From contig WKFJ01000045.1 of NCBI GenBank assembly GCA_014872785.1, positions 62,001-126,000 of the forward strand: a stretch of DNA of 64,000 nucleotides, written 5' to 3'. Shown here in pieces: positions 44,925-53,611 of this stretch. The DNA is from Alteromonadaceae bacterium. GTDB lineage: Bacteria; Pseudomonadota; Gammaproteobacteria; Enterobacterales; Alteromonadaceae. The notes beneath the pieces are model-generated. The model made no database searches and was not told the DNA's origin. It saw only the letters and a list, made by a program, of their open reading frames with translations. A program made the translations under genes and the position numbers. Each line of letters starts with the position of its first letter. Position 1 is the first letter of the stretch.

Positions 44925-47900
44925 TAATTTTATTCAAAAAACACCTCAAAGCATTTCAGTCGTGTTCGTAATACTGGCTATTTGCTTGCAAGTATCACTC
45001 GCTTTTTATTGGTTAAACATTCTTCAGCCAAAATTAAAAGACGAGGCCGCGGCAAATGCAAAAATAATTGCTCAGTCGCAGTCTTCACAACTCTTAGACG
45101 TGCTAAAAAATGCGCAGTTAGATGACGACATGGAACCAGTAGAATCCATGTTAGACCAACTCCTGTTGTACCAAGAGCCCGGAACAGGATTACCCTTTTT
45201 TAAACAGATATCCTTAGAACTAGACACCAGTTTGTACTCTGAAAATGCCAATATCCTAAGAGGACAAGAGGTGTGCAATACTTGTTTTGAAGTTGATGTG
45301 GCGCTCTTTTCTCCTGAAACATTTGAAATTCTGGGTATCGCTCATTTTGAAGTATCAGATGAATTCTTTAAAAACCTTTCCCGACAAGTACAGGCTCAGA
45401 TAATTACCGTTGGTGTCATCACCATCATTTTACTCGCCCTCGCCTGGTTAACGTCTCTGCTACTCATTCGTTCTTTGAAAAAGGAAATGCATTTACGTAA
45501 AGCTTCTGAAGAAGCCTTAGAGGAAAACAGGGAGAAATATCACAGATTAGTAAGCAGCCTCAATCAGTATTTTGTTTATACCAGAACACCCACAGGAGAT
45601 CTCAATTACTCTAGTGAAGCGGTTAAACAATTATATGGCTTTGAACCAAACGAAATGAGTGACCTTACGCAGCACCTGACCAATAACCCAATTAATAAAG
45701 TAGCGCGTCACTATTTAAACAAACCTTCGTCTGAAGAGAGCCAAGTTGAGTTTGAGATTGAAATAAAAGACAAAGCCGGCGAATCTCGTTGGTTGATGCT
45801 GTCTGAAATCAACCTGTTTGACCAAGCCAACAACTTAACCAATGTAGAAGGTCTTGCAAGAGATATCACCAAGCAAAAGCAAGTGGAAAAAGCCTTGGTA
45901 GCAGCGAAAGAAGAAGCCGAAATAGCGAGCAAAGCAAAGGGACAATTTCTGGCCAATATGAGTCATGAAATCCGCACCCCAATGAATGCAATCATTGGTA
46001 ACTGCTACTTAATGCAAAAAACACCTTTGAGCATCAAACAACAGCAATTTGTTAAACGCATAGATTCCTCAGCTCACGTATTACTTGGACTGGTCAATGA
46101 CGTATTGGATTTATCAAAGATAGAAGCTGGAAAAATGGAACTGGAGAACATTCCCTTTCAGCTGGATGAAGTGTTAGAAAATCTCTCCAACGTGGTCATC
46201 AATGCGGCTCAAAATAAAGGCCTAGACATTATCTTTGACGTAGAGCCAGGGATCGAACAGGGACTCATCGGCGACCCATTACGGCTAGGACAAGTCATTC
46301 TGAACTTGGTAAACAATGCCATTAAATTCACTGAAAAAGGTGAAATTCTGTTGCGAATTCGCTCTTTGGAACAGCGAGACGACAAAATTAACTTTGAATT
46401 TGCGATTAAGGATGATGGTATCGGCATTCAAGAATCAAAACAAAAGATGTTGTTCCAGTCGTTCAATCAAGTTGATAGTTCGATGACACGAAAGTTTGGC
46501 GGCACAGGATTGGGGCTCGCTATCTGTCAGCATCTAGTGCATATGATGAAAGGGAATATTGGCGTCCAGAGCGAGTATGGCAAAGGTAGCACCTTCACTT
46601 TCAATGCCGAATTTGGTTTGAGTACTCAAGCATCGGTACAGAAGGTTGCCTTGTTTGAACAAGACGCTCATGACCATGTTCTTGTCGTAGATGATAGTCA
46701 TACCTCTGCCAGTATACTTGGGAATCTACTGGAGCACTTGGGTATTCAGGCAGCCCTTGCCCACTCTGGTGAACATGCCCTCGAATTATTGAATGAAAAA
46801 GCGGCCTCTCATCCATTCACTACCGTCTTTCTCGATTTGCGTATGCCGGGTCTTAATGGCATTGAAACCGCTGCGAAAATACACAGTCAAATGGCAAGTG
46901 GCACCATTCCAACACTTATTCTCATTACGGCTCATGGGCTAAGTGACCTAGACTCCGAAGAGATAGAGAGTTTCTTTGCCACTATGATACAAAAACCTAT
47001 CACCGAGTCGTCACTAATTAATTGTCTTAACAGTACCGGCAAAAACCAGGATAACCTGCCGCAACCGCCCACCGAAAGAACTGAAAAAAGTGATAGTGAC
47101 TTTTCCGAGAAAAGTGTTCTGCTGGTAGAAGACAATTTTATCAATCAAGAGGTGGCAAATGCACTGTTAGAAGATGTCAAGATTGATGCGTTTATTGCGA
47201 ACAACGGTTTAGAAGCTATAGATATGCTCAAGAAGCGCAGTTTTGACATTATTTTGATGGATATTCAGATGCCTGTTATGGATGGCCTAACAGCCTCCCG
47301 AAAAATCCGTCAAGAATTAAAGCTTGAAACGCCAATCATTGCGATGACAGCGCATGCCATGGAAGAAGATAGACAAGCGAGTGAACAAGCCGGCATGAGT
47401 GACTATCTGACTAAACCGATAGAAGTTGATGCGTTTTATGCCATGTTGAACAAGTGGCTTGCTACGGGGCATACAGAGCCGCATGCTGACACAGCGGAAT
47501 CAGAGAGTGTGGTAAGCTCCGATATTATTGAAGGTATCAATTTACCTTCCGCTTTAAAGCGAGTGGCTAACAAGCAAGCATTACTCGATAAGCTACTCAA
47601 TGAGTTTGCGGTTCATTACTCAGATTTCAGCACGCGTATGTTGCAACATGTAAAAGACGGTGCCGAGCAAGAACAACTTTCTGTATTGCATAAACTCAAA
47701 GGGGAATCTGGCAATATATCAGCCTATCAGGTACATGAAATTGCAAGCTTGTTAGAAGACTATTTACGCCAAGGTAACGCGCTCAACGAAAGACATATTG
47801 AACAATTAGGCTTAGCCTTAAAACACCTGCTTATTAACATCAATGCGTATTTAAATGCCAAGATAAAACAAAATGAAGAGCACGTAATAGAATCAGAACA

Positions 47901-48153
47901 AGCCACTTGTGAAAAAGTTGAGTTGGACAATTCCGCCAAGGCTGATTTAGAGAGTACGATCAATACATTAAATCAGTACCTCGAAGACAATGCACTTGAT
48001 GCAGTTGATGTGGGTGATGAATTAATACGTAAATACGGTTTATATTTGGATGGAGAATTAACACAAAACTTTTCGAGCGCTTTAAATCAACTAGACTTTG
48101 AACTAGCGAACGAAATTTTACAGAAACTCTCTCAAGCTATTGGTCAAGAATAG
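44908..48153 (+). CDS. Hybrid sensor histidine kinase (periplasmic sensor, PAS, HisKA, HATPase, two receivers, Hpt)
   Basis: 1081 residues. Transmembrane helices at about 17-38 and 165-188 enclose a periplasmic domain of about 125 residues with a CNTC pair. A PAS domain (209-320) is followed by HisKA with His353 ([14 protein letters not shown]), the ATPase with N box LNLVNNAIKFTEKG and G boxes DDGIGI and GGTGLGLAI, a receiver with Asp643, a second with Asp785 (MDIQMPVMDG), and an Hpt domain with His928 (LHKLKGESGN). The full phosphorelay set is present. It overlaps the YfiR-like gene and is followed by the response-regulator cyclase gene, its probable target. Confidence 0.94.
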   Translation: MNLKADNFIQKTPQSISVVFVILAICLQVSLAFYWLNILQPKLKDEAAANAKIIAQSQSSQLLDVLKNAQLDDDMEPVESMLDQLLLYQEPGTGLPFFKQISLELDTSLYSENANILRGQEVCNTCFEVDVALFSPETFEILGIAHFEVSDEFFKNLSRQVQAQIITVGVITIILLALAWLTSLLLIRSLKKEMHLRKASEEALEENREKYHRLVSSLNQYFVYTRTPTGDLNYSSEAVKQLYGFEPNEMSDLTQHLTNNPINKVARHYLNKPSSEESQVEFEIEIKDKAGESRWLMLSEINLFDQANNLTNVEGLARDITKQKQVEKALVAAKEEAEIASKAKGQFLANMSHEIRTPMNAIIGNCYLMQKTPLSIKQQQFVKRIDSSAHVLLGLVNDVLDLSKIEAGKMELENIPFQLDEVLENLSNVVINAAQNKGLDIIFDVEPGIEQGLIGDPLRLGQVILNLVNNAIKFTEKGEILLRIRSLEQRDDKINFEFAIKDDGIGIQESKQKMLFQSFNQVDSSMTRKFGGTGLGLAICQHLVHMMKGNIGVQSEYGKGSTFTFNAEFGLSTQASVQKVALFEQDAHDHVLVVDDSHTSASILGNLLEHLGIQAALAHSGEHALELLNEKAASHPFTTVFLDLRMPGLNGIETAAKIHSQMASGTIPTLILITAHGLSDLDSEEIESFFATMIQKPITESSLINCLNSTGKNQDNLPQPPTERTEKSDSDFSEKSVLLVEDNFINQEVANALLEDVKIDAFIANNGLEAIDMLKKRSFDIILMDIQMPVMDGLTASRKIRQELKLETPIIAMTAHAMEEDRQASEQAGMSDYLTKPIEVDAFYAMLNKWLATGHTEPHADTAESESVVSSDIIEGINLPSALKRVANKQALLDKLLNEFAVHYSDFSTRMLQHVKDGAEQEQLSVLHKLKGESGNISAYQVHEIASLLEDYLRQGNALNERHIEQLGLALKHLLININAYLNAKIKQNEEHVIESEQATCEKVELDNSAKADLESTINTLNQYLEDNALDAVDVGDELIRKYGLYLDGELTQNFSSALNQLDFELANEILQKLSQAIGQE

Positions 48154-48165
48154 TTGGAATTATCG

Positions 48166-49098
48166 ATGCAGCCCGAAAGCCAACAGGAAAATGAAAAACA
48201 AACCGTATTGGTGGTAGATGACGCCATCAGTAACATAAAGATGTTGGGCGAAATCTTGCGTGATGAATGTAATGTTATCTTCGCAACAAACGGTAAAACC
48301 GCGTTGGCACAAGCCCAGAAAATGCGTCCTGACTTAATTTTATTAGACGTCATTATGCCTGAAATGGACGGTTACGAAGTGTGTCGGTTGCTAAAAGAAA
48401 ACAATTATACTTCGCACATTCCTATTATTTTCGTGACCGCTTTGGACAACATTCAAGATGAAGAGAAAGGTCTTGAGTTAGGTGCAATTGATTATATCAC
48501 TAAACCCTTCCATCCACCGATTATAAAGATGCGTATTCGCAATCACCTTGAGTTGGTGCAACATCGAGAACGTTTGAAAATGTTGTCCACCACGGATGGC
48601 TTAACTGGCATTGCCAACCGTCGCCGATTTGATGACCTGTTAAATAAAGAATGGCGTAGAGCATTTAGAGAACGCGAGTTCATTAGTATCTTACTTATCG
48701 ACATTGATAACTTCAAAAAATACAACGACTTCTATGGCCATCTGCAAGGAGATGAGTGTCTTAGGCACGTGGCTCAAGCGCTTAGCCAATCGCAAAAACG
48801 CGATACCGATGTTATCGCCCGTTATGGAGGTGAAGAGTTTGCGTCAATCCTGCCCAACACAGATCTTATTGGTGCTGAGTCATTTGCACAAAAATTAATG
48901 GAAAAAATTGAAGAACTAAATATCCCTCATCAAAACAATGCGGATTTTGGTCGCATAACGTTGAGTATTGGAATCGCCTCCGTGAAACCGCAAGACAACG
49001 TTCAAATAGAGGACATTATTTCGTTTGCAGATGGTTGCCTTTATGAAGCCAAGGAAAATGGCAGAAACAAGGTCGTAGGACGTCTATTCACCACATAA
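48166..49098 (+). CDS. Response regulator with diguanylate cyclase (REC-GGDEF)
   Basis: 310 residues. The receiver domain (about 13-125) has the acidic pair VVDD and the phospho-acceptor Asp in LILLDVIMPEMDG. The GGDEF domain (about 145-308) has the active-site form RYGGEEF and, five residues before it, the product-inhibition I-site RDTD, so an active cyclase under feedback control is predicted. The start chosen is ATG 48166, 12 bases after the kinase stop. With the kinase and YfiR-like protein it forms a complete periplasm-to-c-di-GMP pathway. Confidence 0.94.
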   Translation: MQPESQQENEKQTVLVVDDAISNIKMLGEILRDECNVIFATNGKTALAQAQKMRPDLILLDVIMPEMDGYEVCRLLKENNYTSHIPIIFVTALDNIQDEEKGLELGAIDYITKPFHPPIIKMRIRNHLELVQHRERLKMLSTTDGLTGIANRRRFDDLLNKEWRRAFREREFISILLIDIDNFKKYNDFYGHLQGDECLRHVAQALSQSQKRDTDVIARYGGEEFASILPNTDLIGAESFAQKLMEKIEELNIPHQNNADFGRITLSIGIASVKPQDNVQIEDIISFADGCLYEAKENGRNKVVGRLFTT

Positions 49099-49117
49099 AA
49101 AAACTGAGTCAAAGTGT

Positions 49118-49144
49118 AAAACTTCTATAAGCTATAGAAGTTTT
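49118..49144. terminator. Bidirectional terminator between the cyclase gene and terB
   Basis: A perfect 12-bp stem (AAAACTTCTATA against TATAGAAGTTTT) with a three-base loop and A/T ends. It serves both converging genes. Confidence 0.88.
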
Positions 49145-49147
49145 CGC

Positions 49148-49596
49148 CTATCCCTTGTCTTCTCCACTTGCATCAAGTTTCGTTTGAATAAACTCTGAGT
49201 GTCTTAAATGCAGTAAATCAGCGATACGTCTAATTAAATGTTCCTCGTCTGCATCTAGGTGACCATCAGCCATAGACAGATGCCAAAGCGATGTGAGAAT
49301 GCGTTTTTTCTGGTCAATACTGCACAGGCTTCATTAATTACTCTTGTAAACTGAGCAAAGTCGACAGCTTTTCGCGATGAATTTTCTATTTGTTGAAAAA
49401 TCGATTCAAACTCAGACTCAGGTATAGCAAACTCTTGAAGAACAAGACGTTCAAACATTTCAATTTCATCGACGTCCAACTTATCGTCGGCACGAACAAT
49501 TTCGTAAAATAAAACCGCGGTCGCCATTGGTACTGACAACTCTTCTTTTATTTCAGCCTGCTCAGCACCCAAAAGTGCAAGTAACTTATTAATCAC
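49148..49596 (-). pseudogene. TerB-like (tellurite-resistance/DUF533-type) protein gene with a dinucleotide frameshift
   Basis: The intact frame from the GTG at 49596 (RBS AGGAGTGG) reads 100 or so TerB-like residues (VPMATAVLFYEIVRADDKLDVDE), then diverges into an unrelated tail and stops at 49255. In the other frame the family pattern continues: IDQKKRILTSLWHLSMADG, HLDADEEHLIRRIADLLHLR, ending at 49148. Removing one TG from TGTG at 49323-49326 restores a single frame through EACSIDQKK. TerB domains are helical, cytoplasmic and metal-binding; their roles are poorly defined. It is either a recent pseudogene or an indel error. Confidence 0.82.
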
Positions 49597-49684
49597 GTAC
49601 CACTCCTAAAATCCGGTCGCTTAATTTGAATATGGATATTCCGCTAGAAAGGTTTGTTTCAACCGCATTTTTTTAATCAGTACC

Positions 49685-50779
49685 TTATTTTGCAAACACA
49701 ATGACATGCTCAGGTGCAATTCTCACAGCCAGACTGTCCTCTGACGAATGAATATGGTGACTATTTGCCAAGCAAAGCACCTGCTCAACGCTTTCGTGTA
49801 GATTGCCTTTCTGTTCTGTACCCACAGAGTCCTGGCTCAACTCTAGGGTAAACATTACATTGGCACCGCGGAAATCTCTTTTGACTATTTTTGCCCTTAA
49901 CGGAGACTTATCATCGTGTAATACATCATCGGGACGCAATAATACGTTCACTTTAGAAGACACTTCAAAATCGTGATTTTCATTTATTAACACCCCAAGA
50001 GCTGTAGCGATTTTATCTTCATCAACTATCGTTCCCTCGATAAAACAACCCTCGCCAATAAAGTCAGCTACAAAGGCATTTACTGGCATGTGATAGAGGT
50101 TATACGCCGTATCCCATTGCTGCACACTTTGCTCGCCTAAGACAGCAGTTTTATCGGCAAAAGAGAAGGCTTCGTTCTGATCATGCGTGACTAAAATCGC
50201 ACTTATCCCCTGCTGCTTAAGGATATCGCGAATTTGGTAAGACAAGTCTTTGCGCAAATCAGTATCGAGACTGGAAAACGGTTCATCCAACAATAGTAAA
50301 TCCGGCTGAGGAGCGATGGCGCGAGCTAACGCGACACGCTGTTGCTGGCCACCAGATAAAGCATGAATAGACCTATTTTCAAAGCCTTCCAAGCCAACCA
50401 ATGACAGCATTTCTAATACTTTTTCCCTTCTCCTTTCTTGGGTTTTGAATTCCGGACTATCACTGATTCCAAACGCGATATTTTGTCCAACAGTCAAATG
50501 AGGAAACAAAGCAAAATCTTGAAACATCATACCAACATGACGGTGCTCAGGGGCAACAAACTCAGACGTTGAAGCTATCACCTTGCCTTTTAAACTAATA
50601 GCTCCTTCAGACACTGGATGAAAACCTGCAATGGCTCTTAAAAGGGTTGATTTACCGGAACCAGATGCGCCGAGCAAACACCCAATTTCACCTTTTTCAA
50701 GCGCAAGATTTACATGTTTAACTATTGTGGACTGGTCATAACCAACACTAACATCACGCAGTTCTAAAATCGTATTCAT
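49685..50779 (-). CDS. fbpC: Ferric iron ABC transporter, ATP-binding protein
   Basis: 364 residues. Walker A GASGSGKST (about 37-45), Q-loop in MMFQDFALFPHL, signature LSGGQQQR, Walker B LLLLDEPFSSLD and the switch His in VTHDQNEA are all intact. The C-terminal 120 residues form the TOBE-like regulatory domain of the FbpC/PotA group (VNVLLRPDDV). It energises uptake of ferric iron by the permease encoded next to it. Third gene of the Fur-boxed operon, 11 bases after the permease gene. Confidence 0.93.
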   Translation of the reverse strand: MNTILELRDVSVGYDQSTIVKHVNLALEKGEIGCLLGASGSGKSTLLRAIAGFHPVSEGAISLKGKVIASTSEFVAPEHRHVGMMFQDFALFPHLTVGQNIAFGISDSPEFKTQERRREKVLEMLSLVGLEGFENRSIHALSGGQQQRVALARAIAPQPDLLLLDEPFSSLDTDLRKDLSYQIRDILKQQGISAILVTHDQNEAFSFADKTAVLGEQSVQQWDTAYNLYHMPVNAFVADFIGEGCFIEGTIVDEDKIATALGVLINENHDFEVSSKVNVLLRPDDVLHDDKSPLRAKIVKRDFRGANVMFTLELSQDSVGTEQKGNLHESVEQVLCLANSHHIHSSEDSLAVRIAPEHVIVFAK

Positions 50780-50790
50780 AGTAAGTCTAT

Positions 50791-52404
50791 TTAGGCATCG
50801 ATTATTTTATTTCGTCCGATTAACACAACTGGAATCAAACCGATAAGGATGATAAGTAACGCTGGTACAGATGCATCGGTAAGCCGCTCATCTGATGCCA
50901 ACTCATAGGTTTTGACGGACAATGTATTAAAATTAAAGGGACGTAAAATGAGTGTTGCTGGTAGCTCTTTTAATACGTCGACAAAAACCACTAAGGTAGC
51001 AGCAGCCAATGTTGGTGAGAGAATAGGAATATGCACCTTGGTAAATATTTGCATTTTACTTTTCCCTAAACTCTGAGCCGCTTCTTCCATATGCGGCGAT
51101 ATTGTCAAATAACCAGATTGCACGTATTGCAAACCCACGGTCGCAAAGCGCACAACATAGGCAAAAATTAGCGCAAACAACGAACCTGATAGTATCAATC
51201 CTACTTTGTCTTCGAATAACCACTGCGTAAAAACGTTTATTTGTCTGTCCATAGTACTCAGCACAATCATCGCGCCTACTGCGATTACAGCTCCTGGAAA
51301 AGCATATCCTAAACTTACAATTTTAATTCCCAAGTTAGTGGTACTGCGGTTGAGAAAACGAGCAAGCGCGCTCATGAATACGCACAATAAGGTCACAGCA
51401 CAGGCTGCTACAATAGCGACTTTAAAACTATTTAATAGCAAAGACAGTAACTCGTAATCTATTTGTGCAAGAATCGATAAATATGCCCAATAAAGCAGCT
51501 GCGTAACAGGAAACACAAAGGCGAGCGCCAATAAAGAAATGAGAAACATATACACGCCCAAAGCCGTTGAGGTCTTGCTGATGGGTCGACGAGAAATAGA
51601 TTTTAGTACCTTATTAGAAAATAGCTTTTGCTTGCGTCTTGCATAATGTTCTAGCAATAACAAAAATAAAATAAAGCTCACCATCAATGCTGAAAGCTGT
51701 GCGGCAGCCAACCTATCTCCCATACCAAACCAAACTTTGAAAACACCAGTGGTTAGTGTGGGAACACCAAAATAGTCAACGACACCATACTCCGCAAACG
51801 CTTCCATAATGCTCAACATCGCACCAGCGAATATAGCGGGAAAGGCCAGAGGAAGTGCAATTTTAACAAAGAATTGACCTTCAGTTTTACCGTGATTTTT
51901 AGCGACCTCATAATGACTTTGCGGCAGTTGACTAAAGGCAACAAGCGCTAGAGCATACACATAGGGGAACAATACCAAAGACATCACGAAAATAGCACCT
52001 GGGAGAGATTGGATCTCTGGTACCCAGGAACTTGAGCCAAACAGCTCCCGTGTGAGCGTCTGCACTACCCCAAAGTAGTCCAGCATCCCAGAATAAGTAT
52101 AGGCGTTTATGTAGGCGGGAATAGCGAGTGGTAAAAGTAAACACCATTGCATGACTTTTCGCCCGTGAAACTCAAACTGACTGACAAACCAAGCTGCTAA
52201 AGTACCTGCAATTGCGGTAAAGACACCGACACCCAGTGCAAGAGCAAATGTGTTAATAAAGTAATCGGTTAGCAGATTGTCAACAATGTGCTGCCAGGTT
52301 TGCCATTGAGGAGATAACCAACTGAAGAAGACAAAAAGTGTTGGGGAAGCTAGTAATAGAGCACAAACGAGCACTGTATAAGCAAAGAAAGCCTGGTTTT
52401 TCAA
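50791..52404 (-). CDS. fbpB: Ferric iron ABC transporter, permease
   Basis: 537 residues, about 12 helices in two homologous halves, as in FbpB/SfuB/HitB. Each half has a binding-protein-dependent transport EAA loop (VAKNHGKTEGQFFVKIALPLAFPAI and AAQSLGKSKMQIFTKVHIPILSP regions) that contacts the ATPase. It lies in the inner membrane and starts 31 bases after the binding protein gene. Confidence 0.93.
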   Translation of the reverse strand: MKNQAFFAYTVLVCALLLASPTLFVFFSWLSPQWQTWQHIVDNLLTDYFINTFALALGVGVFTAIAGTLAAWFVSQFEFHGRKVMQWCLLLPLAIPAYINAYTYSGMLDYFGVVQTLTRELFGSSSWVPEIQSLPGAIFVMSLVLFPYVYALALVAFSQLPQSHYEVAKNHGKTEGQFFVKIALPLAFPAIFAGAMLSIMEAFAEYGVVDYFGVPTLTTGVFKVWFGMGDRLAAAQLSALMVSFILFLLLLEHYARRKQKLFSNKVLKSISRRPISKTSTALGVYMFLISLLALAFVFPVTQLLYWAYLSILAQIDYELLSLLLNSFKVAIVAACAVTLLCVFMSALARFLNRSTTNLGIKIVSLGYAFPGAVIAVGAMIVLSTMDRQINVFTQWLFEDKVGLILSGSLFALIFAYVVRFATVGLQYVQSGYLTISPHMEEAAQSLGKSKMQIFTKVHIPILSPTLAAATLVVFVDVLKELPATLILRPFNFNTLSVKTYELASDERLTDASVPALLIILIGLIPVVLIGRNKIIDA

Positions 52405-52435
52405 TCAGGCTCTCCCTTGGACTTTCGGATAATGC

Positions 52436-53449
52436 TTATTTCCAACCTGCTTTGTCCATTAATTTAACGGCGGCTTTGTTAAGCTCACCCACTTTAGCCA
52501 TAGGTACTTGTTCGGCTTTAAAGTCACCAAACCCTTGCAATAGTTCGCTAGTAGCGACACCGTCTCGTACAGGATACTCGTGATTAGTTTCCGCATACCA
52601 ACGCTGACTTTCCTCTGAAATCATGTATTCCATGAGCAGTTTCGCATTCTTAGCATTGGGGGCATGTTTTGCAGCAGCAATGCCTGAAACATTGATATGG
52701 GTACCCTCACCTTCTTGGTCTGGCCAGAATACTTTTAATTGTTTCGCTATGTCAGCATTCGCTTTATTGCTATCAGCCAGCATACCGCCTAAATAGTAGG
52801 TATTTGCAATGGCAATATCGCACTCACCAGCAACAACTGCTTTAATTTGGTCTCTGTCGCCACCTTTTGGTTTACGCGCAAAGTTTTTAACAAAACCAGA
52901 GGCCCAATCTTGTACAACTTTCTCGTCATATTTAACCATCATCGCGGCGATCATAGACTGATTGTATATATTTCCAGACGAACGAATACAAATACGGTTT
53001 TTCCAAGTATTCCCCGCAAGTTCGAGAATACCGCTTAACTCTTCGGGATTAACGCGTTCGGGGTGATACATGATTGGACGAGCTCGAATGGTTAACGCAT
53101 ACCAATGTCCGTCTCGATGCCTTAGGTTTTCAGCGATATGTTGGTTCAGAACAGCAGACTCGACAGGAGTTGTTAATCCCATTTCACGCGCACGCTCCAG
53201 TCGCCCGACATCGGTAGTTAAGATAATATCAGCTGGACTAAACTCGCCTTCTGATTGCATCCGAGTTAGTAAAGCATCAGCTTTACCTGTTACTAGGTTT
53301 ACCTTAATGTTGTGCTCTTCTGAAAACTTATCTAACAACGGCTTAATCAAGGCTTCTTTGCGTGCTGAATAGATATTTAACTCATCAGATAATGCTACAG
53401 TACTGGTTACTAGCAGCGGTAAAGATAATAAAAAAGCTTTTAATTTCAT
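52436..53449 (-). CDS. fbpA: Ferric iron ABC transporter, periplasmic binding protein
   Basis: 337 residues from the ATG at 53449; a 12-residue upstream extension lacks support. A signal peptide (MKLKAFLLSLPLLVTSTVALS) precedes ELNIYSARKEALIKPLLDKF, the hallmark of FbpA/IdiA/FutA-type proteins. The iron-ligand tyrosine pair appears in IANTYYLGG. It captures ferric iron in the periplasm for FbpB/FbpC. First gene of the operon, with a Fur box 48 bases upstream of the start. Confidence 0.93.
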   Translation of the reverse strand: MKLKAFLLSLPLLVTSTVALSDELNIYSARKEALIKPLLDKFSEEHNIKVNLVTGKADALLTRMQSEGEFSPADIILTTDVGRLERAREMGLTTPVESAVLNQHIAENLRHRDGHWYALTIRARPIMYHPERVNPEELSGILELAGNTWKNRICIRSSGNIYNQSMIAAMMVKYDEKVVQDWASGFVKNFARKPKGGDRDQIKAVVAGECDIAIANTYYLGGMLADSNKANADIAKQLKVFWPDQEGEGTHINVSGIAAAKHAPNAKNAKLLMEYMISEESQRWYAETNHEYPVRDGVATSELLQGFGDFKAEQVPMAKVGELNKAAVKLMDKAGWK

Positions 53450-53496
53450 GTTTTTACTTATTGTGATTTGAAAAACTGTTTGCAAGAATAATGTAA

Positions 53497-53513
53497 TTGA
53501 GAATCATTCTCAA
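53497..53513 (-). promoter_or_regulatory. Fur box upstream of fbpA
   Basis: TTGAGAATCATTCTCAA is a perfect 8-bp inverted repeat around a central C and closely matches the core of the Fur consensus (GAGAATCATTCTC). Its place before the ferric iron transporter genes fits iron-dependent repression. Confidence 0.88.
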
Positions 53514-53611
53514 CATTTGAGCGTTTAAATTGTCGCAGATTATAGTACACTTAACGCACCGAACAGGCAGTGTTGTAGATCGTGCTAACGTGAGAACTGG
53601 TTCTGAAAAAG

